DNA of 56,856 nucleotides from Collinsella aerofaciens (lineage in GTDB: Bacteria; Actinomycetota; Coriobacteriia; Coriobacteriales; Coriobacteriaceae), in the NCBI RefSeq assembly GCF_015554145.1, contig NZ_JADNHZ010000018.1:1-56856 (forward strand). Reading direction: 5' to 3'. Position numbers and translations under genes: made by a program. This document shows, in pieces, positions 9,622-17,497 of this stretch; position 1 is the first letter of the stretch, and every line of letters starts with the position of its first letter. Under the pieces are notes generated by a model, which was given only the letters and a program-made list of their open reading frames with translations, searched no databases and was not told where the DNA came from.

Positions 9622-10674
9622 GTGAAAACGGGTATTTCGATTTATCTTTCCAGCCCTCTGCAGGATATTGAGCGGACGATTGAACACGGTGCCGCGGCGG
9701 GTGCGCGCTATGCGTTCACCTCGCTGCATATTCCCGAGGATGGGGGAGCGGCGTATACCGATAAGGTCCGTCATGTGCTGTCGCTGCTTTCCGCCCGCGG
9801 CATTGCGCTCATTGCCGATGTGGGGCCGCGCACGTGCGATTTGCTCGGGCTTGAGCGCATCGAGGACCTGCGCGATCTGGGGTTGGAATACCTTCGTTTG
9901 GACTATGGCTTTAGCGCCCGGCGGGTCGCGGAGCTGTCCGGTGTATTTTGCATTGTGGTCAATGCATCGACGGTGAGTTCTGATGAAATCGCATCGTGGC
10001 GTGAGGCCGGTGCCGATGTGACTCGTTTTGCCGCCTGTCACAATTTTTACCCCAAGCCTTATACCGGTTTAGCTCTGGAGGACATTGCTCGGGTGAATCT
10101 TCGTCTTGCGGCGCTTGGATTCGAAATCATGGCTTTTGTGCCGGGTGATGCCAACGTTCGCGGGCCGGTATTCGAGGGACTGCCGACGGTCGAGGCGCAG
10201 CGCGGTCGCGCGTCAAAGGTTGCTCTCAATATGCTTGAGCTTGCACATGGCGCCGATTGCGACATTGTGTTGGTCGGCGACCCCGATCTTTCCGATGCGG
10301 GCTGGACGCAGTTTGCTCATGTTTCCGCCGGATACGTGGACCTGCAATGCGAGCTTGAGCCCGGTTATGCCTATGTACGTGGGCAGATTCATCACGACCG
10401 ACCCGATTCGAGCACCCTCATCTTTAGGTCTCAGGAGTCGCGTACGACGCTTAAGCCGGATTCCGTGCCGATGGATGCCGGTGCCGGCCTGTCACGAAAG
10501 ACGGGGTCGATCGCTGTGAGCAATAGCGGCTATGGGCGCTACGAAGGCGAGCTTGAGATTGCGCGGGTCGATCTTCCCGGTGACGAGCGCATGAACGTTG
10601 CGGGTCATATCACGCCCGAGGCAATGGAGCTGCTGCCGTTCATCAAACGCGGATTCGGGGTACGGTTCGTTTAG
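9622..10674 (+). CDS. mupG: DUF871/MupG-family 6-phospho-N-acetylmuramidase
   Basis: Protein of 350 aa with an N-terminal TIM-barrel (MKTGISIYLSSPLQDIERTI, then LIADVGPRTCDLLGL and LEYLRLDYG) and a C-terminal beta-rich, cyclophilin-like domain (GYARVRGQ-type segment read here as GYAYVRGQIHHDRPDSSTL). MupG of Staphylococcus aureus hydrolyses the phosphorylated disaccharide MurNAc-6P-GlcNAc inside the cell. This homologue lies next to murQ and a MurNAc-type PTS, which supports the same role. GTG 9622 follows AAAGGAG. The older name for the family is DUF871. Confidence 0.85.
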   Translation: MKTGISIYLSSPLQDIERTIEHGAAAGARYAFTSLHIPEDGGAAYTDKVRHVLSLLSARGIALIADVGPRTCDLLGLERIEDLRDLGLEYLRLDYGFSARRVAELSGVFCIVVNASTVSSDEIASWREAGADVTRFAACHNFYPKPYTGLALEDIARVNLRLAALGFEIMAFVPGDANVRGPVFEGLPTVEAQRGRASKVALNMLELAHGADCDIVLVGDPDLSDAGWTQFAHVSAGYVDLQCELEPGYAYVRGQIHHDRPDSSTLIFRSQESRTTLKPDSVPMDAGAGLSRKTGSIAVSNSGYGRYEGELEIARVDLPGDERMNVAGHITPEAMELLPFIKRGFGVRFV

Positions 10675-10766
10675 CGTGTGACCCGTGGGCTACAATTGGC
10701 CCATCATGCGAAGGCGCCTCGTGTGGCGTGTGCCTGCGTTGGCCGATCTAAATTCGGAGGATTTCC

Positions 10767-11126
10767 ATGACCGTACTGTTTGTTGAATATCCCAAGTGCT
10801 CGACCTGTAAGAAGGCCAAGGCATGGCTGGACGAACACGGGGTAGAGTATATCGACCGCGATATCGTTTTGGACAATCCCACGGCTGATGAGCTTGCGAC
10901 CTGGATTGCTCGTTCGGGACTGCCGGTGCGGCGCTTCTTTAATTCGTCGGGCATGAAATATCGAGAGCTGGGCCTGAAGGCGCGTCTAGATGCGGGCATG
11001 ACGGATCGGGAGTGCTACGAGCTGCTGGCGACCGACGGCATGCTGGTTAAGCGTCCGCTGTTGGTGGGCGACGACTTTGCGATTCCCGGCTTTAGGGAAG
11101 CAGCTTGGACCGAGGCGCTGCTGTAG
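10767..11126 (+). CDS. ArsC/Spx-like thioredoxin-fold protein
   Basis: Small protein of 119 aa in the arsenate reductase (ArsC/YffB/Spx) family. The N-terminal motif EYPKCSTCKKAKAWLDEHG carries Cys11 and Cys14, and the RSGLPVRRFFNSSGMKYRELGLK segment is typical of the family. It could be a glutathione- or thioredoxin-dependent reductase or an Spx-like regulator; the sequence does not decide. No arsenic genes are near. It stands alone between mupG and a minus-strand gene, with a possible TACAAT -10 box around 10697. Confidence 0.85.
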   Translation: MTVLFVEYPKCSTCKKAKAWLDEHGVEYIDRDIVLDNPTADELATWIARSGLPVRRFFNSSGMKYRELGLKARLDAGMTDRECYELLATDGMLVKRPLLVGDDFAIPGFREAAWTEALL

Positions 11127-11198
11127 CGGCTGCGGAAAGTGCGACCCGTTTTGAGTGCTCAGGGTGGGACGTGTTTTCCATCGGCGGGCTCGCTCGGC

Positions 11199-11609
11199 TC
11201 AATCCTCGAGCTGTGCCCATTCGTGCGGATCGTAGACCTTTACGTGCTTGTTGGGCTTGCCGCTCCAGTACTCCTCGTCCATAAAGGGCAGATATGCCTG
11301 AACACCGGGGCAGATAAAGGGGATCCGCTGCTGTTGCAGTCGCTCGCGCTGGCGCTGCTCCAGGTGCGCCTCGGATATGACGGTCGGCATACCGGACAGC
11401 TCGACGAGGCTTGCCTGGATTCGCTTAAGGTCGGGGAGTCCCGCGTGCCATGACATCCGCATGATCAAAAAGGATGCACGGCGGTATTTTGCCTGCATCA
11501 CCGTGATGGCGGGGCGCAGAGTGGGATGGATTTTGTCCCGTTCGGGCCAAAGGTCAGCAGTGATCTCGAGGCCCAGGGTCTCCCATAGGTAATCAAGCTC
11601 TTCGTCCAT
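11199..11609 (-). CDS. Uncharacterised protein with PGxQxYLPF motif
   Basis: A 136-aa protein beginning MDEELDYLWETLGLEITADLW. The middle holds FLIMRMSWHAGLPDLKRIQ and the end holds RLQQQRIPFICPGVQAYLPFMDEEYW. The latter resembles, from memory, a segment found in a group of MarR-like regulators (PFIVPGxQxYLPF), but no helix-turn-helix is evident here, so it may be a separate or truncated relative. ATG at 11609 is preceded on the minus strand by GGCGCC only, a poor ribosome-binding site. Function unknown. Confidence 0.65.
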   Translation of the reverse strand: MDEELDYLWETLGLEITADLWPERDKIHPTLRPAITVMQAKYRRASFLIMRMSWHAGLPDLKRIQASLVELSGMPTVISEAHLEQRQRERLQQQRIPFICPGVQAYLPFMDEEYWSGKPNKHVKVYDPHEWAQLED

Positions 11610-11801
11610 GGCGCCTCGATATCCGTGTAATGATGACGGTTTGATTGTGCCATCAGCCGTGAGTGCTGCATTGTTGTAATCTACCAGCGGTAGATGTGGG
11701 ATGTTTTACGGGCTTTGGCGCCGTACGTGTCGCTGGTGCTTCACAGGTCCTTCACGTGTCGGCCGTATTTGACTGAATTTCAAAAAAGTCAAAATTAGGG
11801 C

Positions 11802-11830
11802 TTGCGTCACGGCGGGACTTCCCGTATATT
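11802..11830 (+). promoter_or_regulatory. Promoter of the tRNA-Gln/tRNA-Glu operon
   Basis: A -35 box TTGCGT (11802-11807) and a -10 box TATATT (11825-11830) are separated by exactly 17 bp, about 45 bp upstream of the first tRNA. The AT-rich stretch before it (CAAAAAAGTCAAAATTAG) could act as an UP element. Confidence 0.7.
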
Positions 11831-11874
11831 TCTTTCTTGCGCAAAGGCACAGCCGAGCGCAGCGATGCAGTCAT

Positions 11875-11948
11875 TGGGATGTCGTCTAATGGCAGGACAA
11901 CGGATTCTGGTTCCGTCAATGGGGGTTCGACTCCCTCCATCCCAGCCA
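11875..11948 (+). tRNA. tRNA-Gln (CTG anticodon)
   Basis: Cloverleaf read by eye: acceptor TGGGATG / CATCCCA, D-arm with GTCTAATGGCAGGAC, anticodon stem ACGGA / TCCGT with loop TTCTGGT (anticodon CTG), T-arm with GGTTCGACTCC, discriminator G and encoded CCA. Confidence 0.95.
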
Positions 11949-11965
11949 TTGCATTTGCTACATAT

Positions 11966-12042
11966 GGCCCGTTCGTCTAGCGGTTTAGGACGCCGCCCTC
12001 TCAAGGCGGAGATCACCAGTTCGAATCTGGTACGGGCTACCA
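11966..12042 (+). tRNA. tRNA-Glu (CTC anticodon)
   Basis: Acceptor GGCCCGT / ACGGGCT (first pair G-T), anticodon stem CCGCC / GGCGG with loop CTCTCAA (anticodon CTC), T-arm ACCAG-TTCGAAT-CTGGT, discriminator A and encoded CCA. It follows tRNA-Gln by 17 bp and shares its promoter. Confidence 0.95.
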
Positions 12043-12052
12043 AAATTGAACG

Positions 12053-12080
12053 CCCGGGCCTCGTAAGAGACCCGGGTTTT
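12053..12080 (+). terminator. Terminator of the tRNA operon
   Basis: CCCGGG arms (12053-12058 and 12071-12076) enclose a short inner CTC/GAG stem with a GTAA loop and are followed by TTTT. Confidence 0.75.
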
Positions 12081-12139
12081 GTGTATTGACCGATATTTAA
12101 GGCGCGCGTTGAGTCTGCCGCCCGGACCGAGGAGTTGTC

Positions 12140-13057
12140 ATGGACCTGCCTATCAGCTTGGAAGATATCACGTATGCCGAGAACTATCTGGCGCAGGGCG
12201 ACCTGGCTACGGCGACGCCGCTGCTGGAGCGTCTGGTGGAGCTTGCCGAGGAGTATATCGACGCTGAATGCAAGACGGAGGAGAAGCGCCAGTACTTTAG
12301 CTTCGACAGCAAGTTTGAGCGTCTGGCCTACCGCCGCGTGGAAAAGGATCCGCGCGAGCTGGTGCAGGTCGAGGTGCCCTTTGATCGCCTGTATTCCGAC
12401 ATGGCGTATGCCTACATTCGCCAGCAGGATTATGTGAGTGCTCGGAATGCCCTGATGCAGGCCGTGCGTTGGGATCCCATGAACTGCAACTATCGCTTGG
12501 ACTTGGCCGAGCTGTTCCGCGCGCTCGAGGACAAGCAGGAGTGGGCATCGCTCTCGTTCTCGGTGCTGGAGCGCGCGAGCGACGGTAAGTGCGCCGCACG
12601 CGCTTATGCCAACTTGGGGCAGTACTTCTTGGAGCCCGAGACCGAGAATGTCTCGGCCGCCGTGGGTTGTGCGCGTTTGGCACTACGCTTAGCGCCTGGC
12701 GATGCGCATACGACGCGCCTGCTCAACAAGATTCATACTGCCTATCCCGATGCCGCCGAGGAGAGCGACGAGCACGTGATGGGTGAGCTCGCCCTGCAGG
12801 GCGTGCCGACCTCGCCTTCGGCCGAGATTGCCATTTGCCTGATCATGTGTGCGACCGATGCTGCGAGCGACGGCGACAAGCAGGAGGCGACGCGCCTGAC
12901 GGTGCGTGCTCGCGACCTGGTGGGCGAGGAGGCCTGCGCAGCGATTATCAAACTGGTGCGCGAGAGCGACGCCGAGCTCAATGCTGAGCGCAAGGCAAAG
13001 CGCGACGCTGCGGGCAAGGGTTCCGATGGCGCCAAGGAGGCCGGCGATGCCCAGTAA
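12140..13057 (+). CDS. TPR-like protein of unknown function
   Basis: A 305-aa soluble protein made mostly of helix pairs. Segments like ITYAENYLAQGDLATATPLLERLVELAEEYI, MAYAYIRQQDYVSARNALMQAVRWDP and YANLGQYFLEPETENVSAAVGCARLALRLAP have the spacing and small/aromatic pattern of tetratricopeptide repeats, so it probably mediates protein contacts. The C-terminus is Lys/Ala-rich. ATG 12140 follows GAGGAGTTGTC. Its last 11 bp overlap smpB, so the two are translationally coupled; whether it works with trans-translation is not known. Confidence 0.8.
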   Translation: MDLPISLEDITYAENYLAQGDLATATPLLERLVELAEEYIDAECKTEEKRQYFSFDSKFERLAYRRVEKDPRELVQVEVPFDRLYSDMAYAYIRQQDYVSARNALMQAVRWDPMNCNYRLDLAELFRALEDKQEWASLSFSVLERASDGKCAARAYANLGQYFLEPETENVSAAVGCARLALRLAPGDAHTTRLLNKIHTAYPDAAEESDEHVMGELALQGVPTSPSAEIAICLIMCATDAASDGDKQEATRLTVRARDLVGEEACAAIIKLVRESDAELNAERKAKRDAAGKGSDGAKEAGDAQ

Positions 13058-13517
13058 GCGCGAGCGCAAGCTTATCTCCAAGAATCGCTCGGCACATCAC
13101 GAGTATTTTATCGACGAGACGTTCGAATGCGGTATTGAACTGAGCGGCACCGAGGTCAAGTCGATTCGCGAGCGCGCCTGCCAGATCACTGACACCTTTG
13201 CGCTGATTCGTGGCGGCGAGTGCTGGCTCGTGGGCCTGCATATTCACCCTTACAGTCACGGCGGTGTGTGGAATCGTGATCCCGATCGCCGGCGCCGTCT
13301 GCTGCTGCATCGCAAGGAGATTGATTTTCTCGACGGCAAGCTGCGCAACCGCGGCTATGCGTTGGTGCCGTTGGAGCTCTACTTTAATACCGACGGCCGC
13401 GTAAAGCTGCTGCTGGGTCTAGGCCGTGGTAAGAAGCTCTACGACAAGCGCGAAGACATGGCCAAGCGCGACGTTCAGCGCGAGATCGACCGCGCCCTCA
13501 AGGAACGCAATCGCTAG
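13047..13517 (+). CDS. smpB: SsrA-binding protein SmpB
   Basis: RNA-binding protein of 156 aa that escorts tmRNA to stalled ribosomes. It has the typical opening KLISKNRSAHHEYFIDETFECGIEL, the GTEVKSIRERACQITDTFA core, and the basic tail ending GKKLYDKREDMAKRDVQREIDRALKERNR. ATG 13047 is supported by AAGGAGG (13034-13040) and by the normal length of the family. It overlaps the upstream TPR gene. I see no tmRNA gene directly downstream. Confidence 0.95.
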   Translation: MPSKRERKLISKNRSAHHEYFIDETFECGIELSGTEVKSIRERACQITDTFALIRGGECWLVGLHIHPYSHGGVWNRDPDRRRRLLLHRKEIDFLDGKLRNRGYALVPLELYFNTDGRVKLLLGLGRGKKLYDKREDMAKRDVQREIDRALKERNR

Positions 13518-13531
13518 GCGTTCTGTATAAG

Positions 13532-13602
13532 TTGCGGTGGAATACGGACTGTTTTGCCTGTTTGAGGGGCTATTCAGTCCTTATTTCACCGCAACTGCGG
13601 GC
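13532..13602. repeat. Long imperfect hairpin downstream of smpB
   Basis: A left arm starting GTTGCGGTGGAATACGGACTG and a right arm ending TTTCACCGCAAC match over 21 bp with two exceptions (one G-T wobble, one C-T mismatch), around a loop of about 23 bp. I recall similar palindromes in Collinsella intergenic regions, but cannot verify copies here; this is the only one in the window. It may also serve as the smpB terminator, although no clear T-run follows. Confidence 0.65.
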
Positions 13603-13725
13603 GTCTCATCTTGCTTATACTGTTTTGACACATATGTCTCAAAGGTGGTGTCCGTTGTGGGCGCCGCCTTTTTTGTGGGTACATACATCCATGAGGTTCC
13701 AACCCGCGTTAGGGGAGTGATTGTT

Positions 13726-14229
13726 ATGGACAAAACTGCGTTCTTTACCATGCCGAGCGGTCTGTACGTGGTGAGCGCCGCGGCAGACGGGCTGCGCGCC
13801 GGCTGCGTCATCAACACTGCGGTGCAGGTGACGTCCATGCCGCCGCGCATTTCGGTTGCCGTGAACAAGGACAACGTCACCTCGGGCGTCATCGCTTCGG
13901 CCAAAGCGTTCGCGCTGACCGTGATCGATCAGACCGCCGATATGCTCTACATCGGTAACTTTGGGTTCCGCACCAGCAGCGATTATGACAAGTTTGCCAA
14001 ATACGAGACCCGCGAGACGGCTCTGGGCATGCCCTATGTGCCCGAGCACGCGGCGGCCCTGTTTAGCTGCCATTTGATCGACACTGTGGATGTTGGCACG
14101 CATCTACTGTTTATCGGCGAGGTCGAGGATGCCGAGCGCTTGAGTGACGAGACGCCGCTCACCTACGATTACTACCATAAGGTCCTGAAGGGCAAGACGC
14201 CTCCGAAGGCGTCCTCGTATCAAGGCTAG
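13726..14229 (+). CDS. Flavin reductase-like FMN-binding protein
   Basis: A 167-aa flavoprotein with the split-barrel FMN-binding fold. It starts MDKTAFFTMPSGLYVVSAAADG and contains the CVINTAVQVTSMPPRISVAVNKDN and HLLFIGEVEDAERLSDETPLTYDYYHK motifs seen in flavin reductases of anaerobes. It is followed 89 bp later by a rubredoxin. In some anaerobes the two are fused as high-molecular-weight rubredoxin, which passes electrons to oxygen- or NO-reducing flavoproteins. ATG 13726 after GGGGAGTG is preferred to longer upstream frames because homologues begin here. Confidence 0.85.
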   Translation: MDKTAFFTMPSGLYVVSAAADGLRAGCVINTAVQVTSMPPRISVAVNKDNVTSGVIASAKAFALTVIDQTADMLYIGNFGFRTSSDYDKFAKYETRETALGMPYVPEHAAALFSCHLIDTVDVGTHLLFIGEVEDAERLSDETPLTYDYYHKVLKGKTPPKASSYQG

Positions 14230-14318
14230 AAATGTTTTAAAAATACTTGCATTATATTATTGAGAATCTATACTGATAAATGAAGTACATCACCAGTCGC
14301 GTTTGAGAGGAGAACATC

Positions 14319-14462
14319 ATGGCTGAGGAGAAGAAGACGTATAAGTTCGTGTGCGTCGTTTGCGGTTACGAGGTTGAGGTCGATACGCCCGAGCTGCCCG
14401 AGGATTATGTGTGCCCGGTGTGTGGCGTCGGTCCCGATCAGTTTGAGCTCGTCGAGGAGTAG
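14319..14462 (+). CDS. Rubredoxin
   Basis: A 47-aa one-iron electron carrier. The two Cys pairs CVVC (Cys12, Cys15) and CPVC (Cys32, Cys35) bind Fe, and [15 protein letters not shown] is the family hallmark. AGAGGAGA before the ATG is a strong ribosome-binding site. It probably receives electrons from the flavin reductase upstream. Confidence 0.95.
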   Translation: MAEEKKTYKFVCVVCGYEVEVDTPELPEDYVCPVCGVGPDQFELVEE

Positions 14463-14502
14463 CTCGCAGACACACGGCTTGTATCAACGCATAGCTCTGT
14501 CC

Positions 14503-14538
14503 AAGGGCCTCGGTCGAATTCTCGGCCGGGGCCCTTTT
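14503..14538 (+). terminator. Terminator after rubredoxin
   Basis: Stem AAGGGCCTCGG / CCGGGGCCCTT with one T-G wobble, followed by TT and CC; it ends the flavin reductase-rubredoxin unit. Confidence 0.75.
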
Positions 14539-14606
14539 CCTCCGTCCCCAAGGGATCACGGTTGCTGTTGGCCGATCCTGTCTGTTGTGAGTCCGGCCGA
14601 CCTTTT

Positions 14607-14823
14607 GTCTCGATCTGTAACGTCTAACGGCTCAAAACGGGTCTTCCTGTTACAGATCGAGACAAACCAAAACCGTCCGGAAGAAGATCTCAATCTGTAA
14701 CATCTAACGGTGGAAATTGGGTCCACTTGTTACAGATTGAGACAAACGGAGCTGTCCTTCGGAATGATCTCGATCTGTAACATCTAGACATCAAAAGCGG
14801 GTCTAGATGTTACAGATCGAGAC
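14607..14823 (+). repeat. Palindromic repeat array A1 (3 units, 80-bp period)
   Basis: Three 57-bp hairpin units start at 14607, 14687 and 14767. Each has arms GTCTCGATCTGTAAC and GTTACAGATCGAGAC (first base A in units 2 and 3) around a 27-bp centre, with 23-bp spacers of different sequence. Unit 2 changes both arms together (CAATC with GATTG). In unit 3 the pairing continues into the centre (ATCTAGAC with GTCTAGAT), giving a 23-bp stem. The array ends 27 bp from the mntH stop codon; no open reading frame or T-run is associated with it. The 388 bp between rubredoxin and mntH hold only the terminator and this array. Confidence 0.9.
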
Positions 14824-14850
14824 GTTTGCCTGGGTAGGTGCCCCGTCCCA

Positions 14851-16107
14851 TTACATTCCTGTCAACAACACGGCATCGAGAATCGTCACGATGGCACCGA
14901 TCCCTACGAGCAGCGCGTTGAGTGGGCGCGAGTTGGCGTATTTGCCCATGATGCGGGGTGAACTGGTGAGCCGTATGAGCACAAAGACCGTAATCGGCAG
15001 TTGAAGCGACAGCAGTGCCTGACTCCAGATGAGACCTTCAAAAGGATTTGGGACGACCAGGCATGCCGTCACTGCGCCGACGAAACAGGCCGCCACCCCG
15101 ATCGAGGAATGCCGGTCGTGGATGTCGTATTCCTCGTCGAACATGCCCGCGGTGATGGTGCCCGCCGCCATGCCCGCCGTCACGCTACTCGAGAGGCCCG
15201 CAAACAGCAGCGCCACGGCAAAGATGGTCGAGCTTGCCGGGCCCAGAATGGGGGAGAGCGTGGCCGCTGCGACGGCGAGGTCGTCTACGACCATGCCGTG
15301 CGCAAAGAAGGTCGTTGCGGCCAGGATGACCATGGCCGAGTTGATTGCCCAGCCCACGCCCATCGAAAAGAGCGTGTCGAAGAGCTCGTAGCGCAGACGC
15401 TCTTCGATAACCTGCTCGCCTTGGCCTTCGAAGTGCATGGATTGGATGACCTCGGAGTGCAGAAAAAGGTTGTGGGGCATAACGACCGCACCCAGGACAC
15501 TCACGATAATCGTTGCCGAGTCGGCAGGCATGCTGGGGGTGATCCAGCTTGCGGTTGCTTGCGGCCAGTCGACTTTGACCAGCGCGAGCTCTGCTAAAAA
15601 CGAGAGTCCCACCACACCCACGAAGGCGATGATCCAGCGTTCGGCGCGCTTGTAGGAGCTCGTCATGAGCATCGCCATCGATACTGCCGCCACGATGACG
15701 CAGCCCGCGCGCACGGGCAGCCCAAAGAGCATTTGAAGGGCAATCGCGCCGCCCAGGACTTCGGCCATGGCGGTGGCGATGGTCGCGAGATAGGCGCTGG
15801 CGAGCACCGTACGCCCGACGAAGCGGGGGAGGTAACGTGTCGTGGCCTCGGCAAGGCAGGCGCCCGTGGCGATACCCAGGTGAGCCGCGTTGTGCTGCAG
15901 CACGATGAGCATAATCGTGGACAGCGTGACGATCCACAGCAGCGCGTAGCCAAACTGCGAGCCCGCGGCCATATTGGAGGCCCAGTTGCCCGGGTCGATA
16001 AAGCCGACGGTCACGAGCAGCCCGGGGCCGATATGCCGCGCAATGTCTAGGCCTCCGTGACCGCCGGTGCGCCGGGAACCAAAGTGTTGTTTGAGATGGT
16101 TGAGCAT
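14851..16107 (-). CDS. mntH: Nramp-family divalent metal (Mn/Fe) transporter
   Basis: Proton-coupled divalent metal importer of 418 aa. The helix-1 metal-binding motif is GFIDPGNWASNM (Asp38, Asn41) and the helix-6 motif is GAVVMPHNLFLHSE, both diagnostic for Nramp/MntH. About eleven membrane helices are apparent. The start at 16107 is chosen because AGGAG lies 7 bp upstream; a longer frame to 16143 lacks such a site. It lies 75 bp downstream of gpmA on the same strand. The metal is not fixed by sequence; Mn is the usual substrate. No MntR box was recognised. Confidence 0.92.
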   Translation of the reverse strand: MLNHLKQHFGSRRTGGHGGLDIARHIGPGLLVTVGFIDPGNWASNMAAGSQFGYALLWIVTLSTIMLIVLQHNAAHLGIATGACLAEATTRYLPRFVGRTVLASAYLATIATAMAEVLGGAIALQMLFGLPVRAGCVIVAAVSMAMLMTSSYKRAERWIIAFVGVVGLSFLAELALVKVDWPQATASWITPSMPADSATIIVSVLGAVVMPHNLFLHSEVIQSMHFEGQGEQVIEERLRYELFDTLFSMGVGWAINSAMVILAATTFFAHGMVVDDLAVAAATLSPILGPASSTIFAVALLFAGLSSSVTAGMAAGTITAGMFDEEYDIHDRHSSIGVAACFVGAVTACLVVPNPFEGLIWSQALLSLQLPITVFVLIRLTSSPRIMGKYANSRPLNALLVGIGAIVTILDAVLLTGM

Positions 16108-16182
16108 GGTGCGCTCCTGTGTATGGGCGGCGTGACGTCGCATCTGGGCCGTGCGGCGCCACGCGTCGGTTTTGGGTTGGGG

Positions 16183-16956
16183 CTACTTGTGTGCTTTGCC
16201 CTGATTGGCCACGGCGTCGATCTTGGCGGCGATGGTCGCCGGGTCGCCGATGTAGCGCTTGTCGAGGACGTTGAAATCGGTGTCGAAGGTGTAGACGAGC
16301 GGCACGCCGGTGGGGATGTTGACCTTGAGGATCTCCTCGGGCGTGAGGTGCTCGAGCTTCATGACGAGTGAGCGCAGGGAGTTGCCGTGTGCGGCGATGA
16401 GTACGCGCTTGCCGGCGAGCATCTGGGGGCGAATCTCGTCTTCGAAATAGGGCCAGGCGCGGGCGATCGTGCCCTTGAGGCACTCGGTATAGGGCAGCTG
16501 ATCGGGCGCGACGTCGCGGTATTGCTCCTGGGTGTGGGGGTCGCGCGCGTCGTCCGGCTCGAGTGCCGGCGGGCAGACATCGAAGGAGCGGCGCCAGATG
16601 AGCACCTGTTCGTCGCCGTGCTCCGCGGCGGCATCGGCCTTGTTGAGACCCTGCAACGCACCGTAGTGGCGCTCGTTGAGCTTCCAGGATTTGATGACGG
16701 GCAGCCACTCGCGATCCATTTGGCCGAGCACGATGTTGAGGGTGTGGATCGCGCGCTTGAGACGCGAAGTGTAGCAGACGTCAAAGTCGAAACCGGCTTC
16801 TTTGAGGGCGCGGCCGCCTGCCGCCGCCTCTTCGCGGCCCGTGTCGGTGAGCTCGACATCGGTCCAGCCGGTGAACAGGTTGAGCTTGTTCCACTCGGAC
16901 TCTCCGTGACGGATAAGGACGAGTTGCATCGTCTGCTGGTCTGCTTGGTGCGCCAT
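16183..16956 (-). CDS. gpmA: 2,3-bisphosphoglycerate-dependent phosphoglycerate mutase
   Basis: Glycolytic enzyme interconverting 3- and 2-phosphoglycerate. The 257-aa protein starts MAHQADQQTMQLVLIRHGESEWN, with phosphohistidine His17 in the RHG motif, followed by NLFTGWTDVELTDTGREEA, the SRLKRAIHT and KSWKLNERHYGALQGLNKADAA segments and the second active-site His in LIAAHGNSLRSL. AAGGAGG lies 7 bp before the start. It is the first gene of a minus-strand pair with mntH; repeat array A2 lies 141 bp upstream. Confidence 0.95.
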   Translation of the reverse strand: MAHQADQQTMQLVLIRHGESEWNKLNLFTGWTDVELTDTGREEAAAGGRALKEAGFDFDVCYTSRLKRAIHTLNIVLGQMDREWLPVIKSWKLNERHYGALQGLNKADAAAEHGDEQVLIWRRSFDVCPPALEPDDARDPHTQEQYRDVAPDQLPYTECLKGTIARAWPYFEDEIRPQMLAGKRVLIAAHGNSLRSLVMKLEHLTPEEILKVNIPTGVPLVYTFDTDFNVLDKRYIGDPATIAAKIDAVANQGKAHK

Positions 16957-17096
16957 AGGGGCCTCCTTGATCTGGCACGGTGTGCGTGCCGTTTGCTTGA
17001 CGCCGCAAAGGATACCCGTTTTAAGCTTAAAAGTTAACCAAGACTAACAAAATTGTTCTATTTGAATGGGATGGTGAAGGGGGGGGCTGCCGAAAT

Positions 17097-17313
17097 GTCT
17101 CGATCTGTAACAACTAGGGATGGAAATTGGGCCTAGGTGTTACAGATCGAGACAGGAAGAAATGGTCCTATGGAAAATCTCGATTTGTAACAGCTGGCCG
17201 CCAAAACCGGCCCTTCGTGTTACAGATCGAGACAAACCAAAACCGCTCCGCAGAAAATCTCAATCTGTAACATCTAGGCGCCAAAATCCGCTCTTCCTGT
17301 TACAGATTGAGAT
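17097..17313 (+). repeat. Palindromic repeat array A2 (3 units, 80-bp period)
   Basis: Units start at 17097, 17177 and 17257, each 57 bp with the same arms as array A1. Unit 1 extends pairing into its centre (ACTAGG with CCTAGG). Unit 3 has matched changes CAATC / GATTG. The second spacer begins AAACCAAAACCG, like the first spacer of A1, so spacers are diverged copies rather than unrelated inserts. It lies between divergent gpmA and gltB, 184 bp before gltB. Confidence 0.9.
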
Positions 17314-17396
17314 GTTTGAAGTGGTGAGCTAACAGGCCGAACTTGGGGCCTATGTTGTCGCCCTTGAGGTCGGCGGTGTCCACTCGTGGGGCGTGC

Positions 17397-17455
17397 GTTA
17401 CGCGATTGTTTCGAAACGGGCGGGAAACACAACGGGCCGGCGATGCTCCTACTAT
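17397..17455 (+). promoter_or_regulatory. Candidate gltB promoter with GAAAC-type nitrogen-regulator site
   Basis: GTTAC (17397-17401), the palindrome GTTTCGAAAC (17408-17417) and a further GAAAC (17424-17428) precede a TACTAT -10-like box (17450-17455). GTNAC/GAAAC half-sites are used by actinobacterial GlnR, so nitrogen control of gltBD is possible. Spacing does not match the standard GlnR box exactly, so this is only a suggestion. Confidence 0.35.
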
Positions 17456-17497
17456 GCCTATTCAACTGACTGTCTAAATATCTAGGGGAGGATCGCG

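Noticed and set aside
13518-13725. tmRNA gene next to smpB
   Set aside because: No tRNA-like ends, no CCA and no resume frame were found; the stretch holds a hairpin instead.
14607-14823. CRISPR array
   Set aside because: Period is regular, but repeats are inverted pairs, both intervening segments vary and are related to each other, and no cas genes are in the window.
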